DNA of 12,843 nt from assembly GCA_002422785.1 (NCBI GenBank), contig DITK01000052.1, positions 39,723 to 52,565 on the forward strand. Direction: 5' to 3'. The translations under genes and the position numbers were made by a program. The notes beneath the pieces are model-generated. The model saw only the letters and a program-made list of their open reading frames with translations. It did not search any database and had not been told where the DNA came from. Source of the DNA: Francisellaceae bacterium UBA6186 (GTDB taxonomy: Bacteria > Pseudomonadota > Gammaproteobacteria > UBA6186 > Azoamicaceae). Shown in pieces: positions 1-6,440 of this stretch (position 1 is its first letter; each line of letters starts with the position of its first letter).

Positions 1-40
1 CTTAGCAGGGGAGCGCCTTCAGCCGCTCGGCCATCTCTCC
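1..40 (-). tRNA. tRNA-Ser (anticodon GCU), 5' part only
   Basis: Read on the minus strand, this begins with the acceptor arm GGAGAGA at position 40, followed by a D-arm (GGCCGAGCGGCTGAAGGC) and the anticodon stem CTCCC with loop CTGCTAA. The anticodon GCT is at 6-4. This closely matches the 5' half of gammaproteobacterial tRNA-Ser(GCU), which reads AGC/AGU codons. The window edge cuts it one base into the 3' anticodon strand, so the variable arm, T arm and 3' end lie outside. A tRNA-Ser directly downstream of csrA is a familiar gammaproteobacterial arrangement. Confidence 0.95.
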
Positions 41-59
41 AATAGTTTATAAGTAGCCT

Positions 60-65
60 ATTATA
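60..65 (-). promoter_or_regulatory. Probable -10 box of the tRNA-Ser promoter
   Basis: The minus strand carries a perfect TATAAT here, followed by AGGC. A start site would fall near 53, about 13 nt before the tRNA 5' end. No good -35 is visible at 16-18 bp. The tRNA may therefore have its own promoter as well as read-through from csrA. The -10 sits in a 7-bp inverted repeat (46-52 with 61-67) that is AT-only and not convincing as a terminator. Confidence 0.4.
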
Positions 66-110
66 AATCGTACCACGATGCAAGGGAGGTGTGAGGATTA
101 ATGCAGATAA

Positions 111-383
111 CTATTCTTCATCTTCCGATCTGTCATATTCTTGATTTATATTATCATCTTTATGATTATATTTAGTATTCTTATAACTTATATTATCTTT
201 ATCAGAAAAATTATTTGTTTTTTCTTTTTGAATACGTTCGTAAATTTCTTCTCTATGTACAGAAACTTCCTTTGGGGCGTTTACACCAATTCTCACCTGA
301 TTACCCTTGACTCCTAACACTGTCATAACAACATTATTGCCAATAATTAAACTTTCCCCAATCCTTCTTGTTAAAATTAACAT
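111..383 (-). CDS. csrA: Carbon storage regulator CsrA with a long charged C-terminal tail
   Basis: CsrA/RsmA is a small homodimeric RNA-binding protein that binds GGA motifs in mRNA leaders and controls translation and stability. In Legionellales it governs the switch between replicative and transmissive states. Residues 1-55 form the canonical fold: the start MLILTRRIGE, the VLGVKGNQVRIG strands and the VHREEIYERI segment holding the key RNA-binding arginine. CsrA is usually 60-65 residues, but this one has 90. Residues 56-90 are a hydrophilic tail rich in Asn, Asp, Lys, Glu and Tyr, ending in acidic residues. The ATG at 383 has a GGAG Shine-Dalgarno 8 nt upstream. Because that SD reads ATGGAG, it could itself be a CsrA site (autoregulation, inferred). 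It lies 100 bp downstream of lysC. Confidence 0.95.
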   Translation of the reverse strand: MLILTRRIGESLIIGNNVVMTVLGVKGNQVRIGVNAPKEVSVHREEIYERIQKEKTNNFSDKDNISYKNTKYNHKDDNINQEYDRSEDEE

Positions 384-436
384 TTATTAATCTCCATTTT
401 TTTTATTAAATTTTATAAATTTAAAGTTATCGTAAT

Positions 437-466
437 ATTGCAACATTGTTTATTATGATATGTCAA
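437..466 (-). promoter_or_regulatory. Candidate csrA promoter
   Basis: On the minus strand a perfect -35 TTGACA (461-466) is followed after 18 bp by TGCAAT (437-442), which matches the -10 consensus at 4 of 6 positions. Transcription would start near 430, giving a leader of about 47 nt. This would uncouple csrA from the recA-alaS-lysC transcript, as expected for a global regulator. The weak second base of the -10 limits confidence. Confidence 0.45.
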
Positions 467-483
467 TGATTTGCTGATTAAAT

Positions 484-1722
484 TTAAACACACCTAGTGC
501 TGTCTAGAATTTCCGCTAGGAACGCAGTATGTAAAACTTTCATCGCCAACTCTAGATCTATTTCGTTCAATAATACAGATACTTTAATCTCTGAAGTTAT
601 GATTTGTTGCACCGTTATATTTACTTTCGACAACAAAGCATAAATCTTATTGATAATTTCTGGATTAGAAGATAACCCAAGACCTACTAAAGATAACTTG
701 GATACTGGTAAATAATTAATCCTGGCAACAGGTATATCCGCAGTAGTAAAAATAGCCTTACATTTTTCTAAATACTTATTACTTATCACAAAAGATATTT
801 GATGATCATCATGATAACCATTAAAACAACCACTAAGCATATCTATGTCTATTTGTAAATTAGCAAAGCTTTGCAAAATAAATTCAAAATTATTTTGCTT
901 AATATTTGTTAAACAAATTTTGATCTGTCCAACAAGAGTCGCCATTTTAACTACTTGGCTATACTGTAAATTTTTCAGATTATTATCAGCATAAATTAAA
1001 GTACCACTGTCATCTTGAGTCTTAAAACTAGATAATACTCTAGTTGGAAGATTGTAATAACTACCAAGTTCTACGGCTCTTATCTGCATCACTTTGGCAC
1101 CTAATCCTGCTAGCTCTAGCATTTCGGAAAAATGAATACTATCTAGGCGCTTAGCATTAGGCACTAAATTAGGATCGGCGGTATAAACTCCGTCTACATC
1201 AGTATAAATGTGGCATTCTGTAGCCTGTAATGCGATCGATAAAGCAACAGCCGTGGTATCAGATCCACCTCTACCTAATGTAGTCACCATGCCATCGTCA
1301 CTATCTACTCCTTGGAAACCAGCTACCACAACTACTATACCTTGTTGTAAATCATTATGAATATTTACAGTGTTGATATTTTTAATACGAGCTTTAGTAG
1401 CTATACCTTCTGTTTCTATGCCAAGCTGTAAACCAGTATATGAACGAGCTGGACATCCACGTTTAATTAAAGCCATAGCAAGCAAGGATATTACTAACTG
1501 TTCCCCAGTTGCTAACATGGCAGCCATCTCTCTAGGATCTGGATTATCGCTAATTTGATAAGCTAAATTTTCTAATCTATCAGTCTCGCCTTTCATCGCT
1601 GATACCACAACTACTACTTGCTGTTTTTGCTGATAAAATTGAAAAATTTTATCGGCAACTGATTCTATTCTTTCTATATTGGCAACCGAGGTTCCGCCAA
1701 ATTTTTTAATTACCAACGACAT
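484..1722 (-). CDS. lysC: Aspartate kinase
   Basis: Phosphorylates L-aspartate with ATP, the first step towards lysine, diaminopimelate, threonine and methionine. The 412-residue length fits the monofunctional alpha/beta type (about 400-415). The kinase domain carries KFGGTSV (7-13), ATGEQLV (71-77), GRGGSDTTA (150-158) and YTDVDGVYTADP (173-184). Two ACT domains follow, at roughly 258-330 and 340-408; the second retains TSEIKVSVLL (376-385). The first ACT lacks the usual Pro-Gly turn, and the second has NPE (353-355) where the family usually has a glycine in the effector loop. Feedback control may thus be altered (inferred). The ATG at 1722 is 15 bp after alaS, and its AGGGG Shine-Dalgarno abuts the alaS stop, so the two are translationally close. 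A class with an internal start for a beta subunit is possible but not shown. Confidence 0.95.
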   Translation of the reverse strand: MSLVIKKFGGTSVANIERIESVADKIFQFYQQKQQVVVVVSAMKGETDRLENLAYQISDNPDPREMAAMLATGEQLVISLLAMALIKRGCPARSYTGLQLGIETEGIATKARIKNINTVNIHNDLQQGIVVVVAGFQGVDSDDGMVTTLGRGGSDTTAVALSIALQATECHIYTDVDGVYTADPNLVPNAKRLDSIHFSEMLELAGLGAKVMQIRAVELGSYYNLPTRVLSSFKTQDDSGTLIYADNNLKNLQYSQVVKMATLVGQIKICLTNIKQNNFEFILQSFANLQIDIDMLSGCFNGYHDDHQISFVISNKYLEKCKAIFTTADIPVARINYLPVSKLSLVGLGLSSNPEIINKIYALLSKVNITVQQIITSEIKVSVLLNEIDLELAMKVLHTAFLAEILDSTRCV

Positions 1723-1737
1723 AAATTTATAAACCCC

Positions 1738-4368
1738 TTATGGATTAGATATACATTCCATGATTTTTGTATGCCCCATAGCCAATGCTTTAGATAAATT
1801 TTTTACATTAGTGCCAGAGGCTTCAGACAAGTCCGCTCTGCCGCCGCCCTTGCCATCTATCAAAACTGCCATTTCTTTAATTAAGGCTAAAGCTGAAATT
1901 TTATTATTATCTAACTCGTCATTACGTATTAAATTTTTAGTAACACCAGCTATTAAAGTTATTTTAGAATTATATTCGCAACCTAAAATAATTACTGCTG
2001 TTACTAAAGATTGTTTTAAATTATCTATTGCTAACTTTAAATATTTAGGATCCATATTGACACTAGAAACTAATATTTTAATGTCACCAACTATTTCAGT
2101 TTTAAGTTTTAAATGATCAATTTGTATTAAAATATTTTTTTTCTCAATCAGCTCTAAATTTTTTTCTAATTCTTTAGATCTTTGCAAAATTTTATTTATA
2201 TGCTGATTAATCGTATCTTGACTTGGAATTTTCAATAATTTTAAAATATTACTAATTACATGTTGGCTACTGGAAATATATTTAATCACTTCTTCACCAG
2301 TAATTGCCTCTATTCGGCGAGTACCCGATGCAATCGCTTCTTCGGTCATAATTTTAAAACAACCAATATCGCCAGTCCTTGCAACATGCGTTCCGCCACA
2401 TAATTCTATAGAAAAATCATTAGCAATATTTAATACTCGAACTTTATCTTGATATTTTTCAGTAAATAATGCGATAGCACCCTTATTAACAGCTTCTGAT
2501 ACCGACATTATTTCTGTATTAGTTTGCCAATTATGACGAATTTTCTCATTAACCAATAATTCAACTGCTACAATTTGCTCGGGAGTTACAGCTTGAAAAT
2601 GATCAAAATCAAATCTTAATCTTTTATCATCAACGACTGAACCTTTTTGTTTAATATGCGATCCTAACACAGCACGAAGTGCCGCATGCAATAAATGCGT
2701 TGCCGAATGGTTCAATCTGATTTTTTCACGCCTATCTAGATCTATTGTAGCAGTAACCATCTCACCAACCACAAGCTCTCCAGCTGCTAGTTGGCCAATA
2801 TGAATATTAGTTTTACCTAATTTTTGCGTATCACTAACTATAAACTTAACACCATTATTATTTAATAATATACCAGTATCGCCAACTTGCCCACCGCTTT
2901 CAGCATAAAATGGCGTAACTGCTAAAACAATTTTACCTTTTGTACCCGGCAATAATCGATTAACCGGTTGATTATTCTCTGCTGCATAAATTTGTAATAC
3001 TTTAGATTCAATCGTGTTTTGATCGTATATAAATTGGGTTGCCACTAACCCCTCTAATTCTACGCCTACATCCTTAAATTTTGTTAATTGCCTAGCACGA
3101 TTTTTTTGCTCTAACATACATTTATCAAAACCATGCATATCTAGATCCATATTATGTTCTCTTACAACATCCATAGTTAAATCTACTGGAAAACCATAAG
3201 TATCATATAATTTAAAAACAATCTCGCCGCTAATAATATTATTAGTATTTAGTATTTCTTGTTGTAATAATTTGATGCCATGCTCTAAAGTTTTAGCAAA
3301 TTGCAGCTCTTCAGTTAAAAATATTTTTTCTATTTTACTCTGGTTTTCGAGTAAAGCAGGAAAATCCTTCCCCATAACATCCTTAGCTGCAATACTTTTA
3401 ACTAACAAATAAAAAAATGGCTGATCTCTACCTAATTTATAACCATGACGAATAGCACGGCGCATTATACGCCTTAATACATAACCACGCCCTTCGTTAC
3501 TTGGCATCACCCCATCAATAACTAAAAAACAACAAGTTCGCACATGATCCGCTATTACCCTTAAAGATGTATTATTTAAATCAGTAATATTTAATAATTT
3601 TCCTATATATTTAATTAATTTATCAAATATATCAATGTGATAATTATTATGCACCGATTGCATGATAGCAGCCACTCTCTCTAATCCCATGCCAGTATCA
3701 ACACACGGTTTTGGCAACGGATGAAGTTCGCCATTTATTGCACGATTATATTGCATAAAAACTAAATTATAAATTTCTACATATCTTTCATTAGTATCCC
3801 CCATGCCAGGAGGGCTACCATGAAATGCTGCCCCATGATCATAATAAATTTCAGTACATGGACCACACGGTCCTGTATCTCCCATCGACCAAAAATTTTC
3901 TTCTTCATCACATTTGGAAAATCTCGTTGGATCTATTTTTATGTCTTTTAACCAAATATCGGCCGCATCAAGATCATCTTTATATACCGTAATCCATAAT
4001 TTTTCCGCAGGTATTTTTAAATAATTAGTAATAAAATCCCATGCATAAAAAATTGCTTCTCGTTTAAAATAATCACCAAAACTAAAATTACCTAACATCT
4101 CAAAAAAAGTATGATGCCTAGAAGTAAAGCCAACATTCTCTAAATCATTATGCTTACCGCCAGCCCGCAAACATCGTTGACAACTAGCGGCACGCTTATA
4201 ATCTGCAATTTCCTGACCTAAAAATATCTTTTTAAACTGTACCATCCCTGCACTAGTAAACAACAAACTGGGATCATCAAGGGGTACCAAAGAAGAACTA
4301 GGGACAATAGTATGCCCCTGTGATTTAAAATAATCCAAAAACAACTTGCGGATTTCACTAGTATTCAT
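1738..4368 (-). CDS. alaS: Alanyl-tRNA synthetase
   Basis: Class II synthetase that charges tRNA-Ala and edits mis-acylated Ser and Gly. It is full length: 876 residues, the usual size. The order is as expected: aminoacylation domain (about 1-240, with FTSAGM near 37 and the class II segment GDTGPCGPCTE at 163-173), tRNA-recognition domain with the RGYVLRR repeat region (294-300), editing domain, a dimerising coiled-coil region (about 720-750) and C-Ala with DGKGGGR (838-844). The editing-site zinc ligands are present as HSATH (H554, H558) with C657 and H661 in CGGTH. The ATG at 4368 is 27 bp after the recA stop. The nearest Shine-Dalgarno-like run (AAAGG) is about 14 nt upstream, rather far, so translation may be weak or coupled. 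recX, often found between recA and alaS, is missing. Confidence 0.98.
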   Translation of the reverse strand: MNTSEIRKLFLDYFKSQGHTIVPSSSLVPLDDPSLLFTSAGMVQFKKIFLGQEIADYKRAASCQRCLRAGGKHNDLENVGFTSRHHTFFEMLGNFSFGDYFKREAIFYAWDFITNYLKIPAEKLWITVYKDDLDAADIWLKDIKIDPTRFSKCDEEENFWSMGDTGPCGPCTEIYYDHGAAFHGSPPGMGDTNERYVEIYNLVFMQYNRAINGELHPLPKPCVDTGMGLERVAAIMQSVHNNYHIDIFDKLIKYIGKLLNITDLNNTSLRVIADHVRTCCFLVIDGVMPSNEGRGYVLRRIMRRAIRHGYKLGRDQPFFYLLVKSIAAKDVMGKDFPALLENQSKIEKIFLTEELQFAKTLEHGIKLLQQEILNTNNIISGEIVFKLYDTYGFPVDLTMDVVREHNMDLDMHGFDKCMLEQKNRARQLTKFKDVGVELEGLVATQFIYDQNTIESKVLQIYAAENNQPVNRLLPGTKGKIVLAVTPFYAESGGQVGDTGILLNNNGVKFIVSDTQKLGKTNIHIGQLAAGELVVGEMVTATIDLDRREKIRLNHSATHLLHAALRAVLGSHIKQKGSVVDDKRLRFDFDHFQAVTPEQIVAVELLVNEKIRHNWQTNTEIMSVSEAVNKGAIALFTEKYQDKVRVLNIANDFSIELCGGTHVARTGDIGCFKIMTEEAIASGTRRIEAITGEEVIKYISSSQHVISNILKLLKIPSQDTINQHINKILQRSKELEKNLELIEKKNILIQIDHLKLKTEIVGDIKILVSSVNMDPKYLKLAIDNLKQSLVTAVIILGCEYNSKITLIAGVTKNLIRNDELDNNKISALALIKEMAVLIDGKGGGRADLSEASGTNVKNLSKALAMGHTKIMECISNP

Positions 4369-4395
4369 TTTACGTACAACAACCTTTGCAAAAAA

Positions 4396-5514
4396 TTATA
4401 GCTCTTCGATTAACTCTTCTTCCAAATTTTCTAGTTCCATTGCTGCATTCGTGTCGGTTGTTAAACGAGGATTAATTTTAGCATTAGATAAAATTTGTTC
4501 TTTGATTTTTTTCTCTAGCTCTATAGCAATATGTTGATTGGAGTTTAAAAAATGTCTTACATTTTCTTTACCTTGACCAATTTTATTACCAGCATAACTA
4601 TACCAAGCACCTGCTTTTTCTATTAAACCTAACTTAACAGCATACTCAATTATTTCCCCCATCCTACAAATACCGGTTCCATAATAAATTTCAAATTCTG
4701 CCTGTTTAAATGGAGGAGCTACTTTGTTTTTAACCACTTTAACACGAGTTTCACTGCCTATAACTTCTGTCTCATCGCCTTTTTTACCTGGCACTTTATT
4801 GGCAGTATTAATTGATCCCTTAATAGAACCAATACGCCTAATGTCTAAACGTACTGATGAATAAAATTTTAAAGCATTGCCGCCGGTCGTTGTTTCTGGG
4901 TTACCAAAAACCACACCTATTTTCATACGAATTTGATTAATAAAAATTACTAAAGTATTAGTACGTTTAATATTTGCTGTAAGTTTACGTAATGCTTGAG
5001 ACATTAGCCTAGCTTGCAACCCCATATGCTGGTCGCCCATTTCGCCCTCTATTTCAGCTTTAGGAGTTAATGCTGCCACAGAGTCTATAACGATAACATC
5101 CACCGAACCTGATCTTACTAGCATATCAGTAATTTCTAATGCCTGCTCGCCAGTGTCTGGTTGTGATACTAATAATTCATCGACTTTAACTGATAATTTT
5201 TCTGCATAAGATGGATCCAAGGCGTGTTCTGCATCAACAAAAGCCGCAACCCCACCTTGCTTTTGACACTCTGCTATTACCTGTAAGGTTAATGTCGTCT
5301 TGCCTGAAGACTCTGGGCCAAAAATTTCTACTATCCTACCTTTAGGTAATCCGCCAATACCCAATGCTATATCTAAACCTAATGAGCCAGTAGAGATTGC
5401 TTCGATATCCCCCACTGCTTTATTATCGCCCATTAACATCACAGAACCTTTACCGAATTGCTTTTCAATTTGTGATAAAGCTGCACTAAGTGCTTTTTGT
5501 TTATTTTTATCCAT
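4396..5514 (-). CDS. recA: Recombinase RecA with an internal loop insertion
   Basis: Forms ATP-dependent filaments on single-stranded DNA, catalyses strand exchange and triggers LexA-type self-cleavage. At 372 residues it is longer than the 353 of E. coli. Walker A is GPESSGKT (67-74), the catalytic region is VDAEHALD (93-100), Walker B is VIVIDSVAAL (140-149), and loop L2 with NPETTTGGNALKF starts at 205. The C-terminus is acidic (EEELIEEL), as in other RecA proteins. Relative to E. coli, about 14 extra residues occur near 233-248 (including VPGKKGDETE), between the RRIG strand and GSETRVKVVKNK. The reading frame is intact, so this looks like a tolerated loop expansion. The ATG at 5514 has an AGGGG Shine-Dalgarno 7 nt upstream. 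No LexA box is visible upstream. Confidence 0.98.
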   Translation of the reverse strand: MDKNKQKALSAALSQIEKQFGKGSVMLMGDNKAVGDIEAISTGSLGLDIALGIGGLPKGRIVEIFGPESSGKTTLTLQVIAECQKQGGVAAFVDAEHALDPSYAEKLSVKVDELLVSQPDTGEQALEITDMLVRSGSVDVIVIDSVAALTPKAEIEGEMGDQHMGLQARLMSQALRKLTANIKRTNTLVIFINQIRMKIGVVFGNPETTTGGNALKFYSSVRLDIRRIGSIKGSINTANKVPGKKGDETEVIGSETRVKVVKNKVAPPFKQAEFEIYYGTGICRMGEIIEYAVKLGLIEKAGAWYSYAGNKIGQGKENVRHFLNSNQHIAIELEKKIKEQILSNAKINPRLTTDTNAAMELENLEEELIEEL

Positions 5515-5545
5515 ATAATAACCCCTGAAAACGCTATTGCGATTA

Positions 5546-5551
5546 AGTATA
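5546..5551 (-). promoter_or_regulatory. Probable recA promoter -10 box
   Basis: The minus strand reads TATACT (5 of 6 to consensus), which puts the start near 5539 and gives a leader of about 25 nt with the AGGGG Shine-Dalgarno. No hexamer resembling TTGACA occurs at 16-18 bp. The phased A-tracts at 5591-5630 would lie about 50-90 bp upstream of the start, where UP elements and curved DNA act. They may compensate for the poor -35 (inferred). Confidence 0.45.
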
Positions 5552-5590
5552 CAACTATTAACAACGTAAGATACTAAAATTACCTATAAA

Positions 5591-5630
5591 TTACAAAAAA
5601 TTACAAAAAATTACAAAAAATTACAAAAAA
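5591..5630. repeat. Four perfect 10-bp tandem repeats with phased A-tracts
   Basis: TTACAAAAAA is repeated four times without a mismatch at 5591-5600, 5601-5610, 5611-5620 and 5621-5630. Each unit ends in six A residues, so the A-tracts recur every 10 bp, close to one helical turn. This is the classic arrangement for intrinsically curved DNA. The array is upstream of the recA promoter. Tandem identity also makes it liable to copy-number change by slippage. Confidence 0.9.
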
Positions 5631-5735
5631 ATTAATACCAAACAAGCATAATTAATAATTTGACTAAATATATTAATTTATTAATTGAGGAATTTAATTG
5701 AACATAACGAAACATACTATAATGATTTTTGTGAG

Positions 5736-5772
5736 TACTTTGCCGGGCAGCTGCTAATACCCGGGTCAAGTA
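5736..5772 (-). other. GC-rich hairpin just after marR
   Basis: Inverted repeat: TACTT (5736-5740) pairs with AAGTA (5768-5772), and CCGGG (5743-5747) with CCCGG (5760-5764), around a 12-nt loop containing CAGCTG. The arms are separated by a small internal loop (TG against GTC). A second, outer 7-bp pair exists (5737-5743 with 5785-5791). On the marR strand the hairpin starts 4 nt after the marR stop, but no T-run follows, so it is not a canonical intrinsic terminator. It could end or protect the marR transcript. It is a conspicuous GC island in AT-rich DNA. The rest of 5640-5735 shows only AT-rich sequence, with a lone TATAAT on the plus strand near 5719. Confidence 0.55.
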
Positions 5773-5776
5773 ACAA

Positions 5777-6244
5777 TTATTTATGCAAAGTTAAGGTATT
5801 AAGTAACTTTTCTAATCTGAGCATAATTTCGTGATAATTTTCTGTCCCTACGCCATTGACCACGCTATGTTGGGCAGCTTCCCATAATGGTATACATACC
5901 GTTACTAATTCCTTGCCTTTGTCAGTTAAGGCATATGCTTTTGATCTTTTATCAAGAGTGTGCACAATAGTAATTAACCCCATTTTAGCTAACGGCTTTA
6001 AGTTACGAGTTAACGTAGTCCTATCCATAACTAAATTTTCCGCTATCTCGGTTAAAGTTTTAGCAGAAGTAGAGGCTAGTGCTACTAACAAAGTAAATTG
6101 AGTTGATCTGATGCCAGATGTTTCCAAATACCTGTCGTAATACTGTGTTACTGCACGCATTACTTTACGCATATTAAAACAGCAACATTGTTTATTGACA
6201 TACTCGTATGAGTGGTTTTGTGTTGGTATATTATGTTGTTCCAT
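5777..6244 (-). CDS. MarR-family winged-helix transcriptional regulator
   Basis: A 155-residue dimeric DNA-binding regulator, probably a repressor released by a ligand or by oxidation. The order is an N-terminal dimerisation helix (about 23-42), then helix-turn-helix with LTEIAENLVMDRTTLTRNLKPL (64-85) as turn and recognition helix. The wing carries DKRSKAYALTDKG (98-110), and a C-terminal dimerisation helix follows (about 115-152). Three adjacent cysteines (20-22) precede the first helix; a C-x-C before this helix is common in related MarR proteins and could be redox sensitive (inferred). A TTG 21 nt further upstream would extend the frame, but the AGGGGG Shine-Dalgarno lies inside that extension, 10 nt from the ATG at 6244, so the ATG is chosen. 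It is divergent from the gene at 6441, which is its likely target, and probably autoregulated. Confidence 0.9.
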   Translation of the reverse strand: MEQHNIPTQNHSYEYVNKQCCCFNMRKVMRAVTQYYDRYLETSGIRSTQFTLLVALASTSAKTLTEIAENLVMDRTTLTRNLKPLAKMGLITIVHTLDKRSKAYALTDKGKELVTVCIPLWEAAQHSVVNGVGTENYHEIMLRLEKLLNTLTLHK

Positions 6245-6254
6245 TGTTAGTTTA

Positions 6255-6260
6255 CCCCCT
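6255..6260 (-). promoter_or_regulatory. Ribosome binding site that fixes the marR start
   Basis: Minus-strand AGGGGG lies 10 nt before the ATG at 6244. A longer frame beginning at the TTG at 6265 would translate through this site, which argues for the ATG. The site abuts the operator-like palindrome at 6259-6272. Confidence 0.65.
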
Positions 6261-6272
6261 AACAAAGTTTAG
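6259..6272 (-). promoter_or_regulatory. Operator-like palindrome upstream of marR
   Basis: On the marR strand this reads CTAA-ACTTTG-TTAG, an inverted repeat with 4-bp arms and a 6-bp spacer. With one preceding A it shares the exact 10-mer ACTAAACTTT with the site upstream of the divergent gene, in the same orientation relative to transcription. It overlaps a candidate -10 (TAAACT, 18 bp after TTGCAA) and touches the Shine-Dalgarno. Binding here would block both transcription and ribosome access. The likely ligand is the MarR protein itself (inferred). Confidence 0.5.
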
Positions 6273-6394
6273 TCGTGCATAAAGGTGAATTGCAAGTTAT
6301 GGGGAAAATTATTTTCAATAATAAATTAAAGTTTTATGTAAATGCTCATATTTGTTTAAATTTCATTTGAATTACTTAAAAAATCAAATATTAA

Positions 6395-6411
6395 ACTAAA
6401 CTTTAATTAGT
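6395..6411 (+). promoter_or_regulatory. Operator-like palindrome upstream of the divergent gene
   Basis: ACTAA-ACTTTAA-TTAGT is an inverted repeat with 5-bp arms and a 7-bp spacer. It begins with the same ACTAAACTTT as the marR site. It lies 29 bp before the ATG at 6441, where a repressor would cover the promoter or early transcribed region. Between the two sites (6274-6394) only AT-rich sequence is seen, including a possible -35 TTGAAT at 6367. Confidence 0.5.
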
Positions 6412-6440
6412 CATTATTTAATTATAAAGGTTTTATAACA

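Noticed and set aside
46..67. Terminator between csrA and tRNA-Ser
   Set aside because: The 7-bp inverted repeat is AT-only with no T-run, and overlaps the TATAAT of the tRNA promoter.
5515..5590. LexA (SOS) box upstream of recA
   Set aside because: No CTG-N10-CAG palindrome is present on either strand between the recA start and the A-tract array.
5741..5775. Resemblance to the conserved 530 loop of 16S rRNA (GCAGC...TAATAC...CAAG)
   Set aside because: The match is short and gapped, and the flanks do not resemble rRNA. The hairpin is better explained as a local inverted repeat.
6245..6265. Longer marR starting at TTG (6265)
   Set aside because: The AGGGGG Shine-Dalgarno lies within that extension and points to the ATG at 6244.
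6371..6396. PmrA-type direct repeat (CTTAAT-like) before the effector-like gene
   Set aside because: CTTAAA occurs once, but the expected second, properly spaced copy is absent. In such AT-rich DNA this is not significant.
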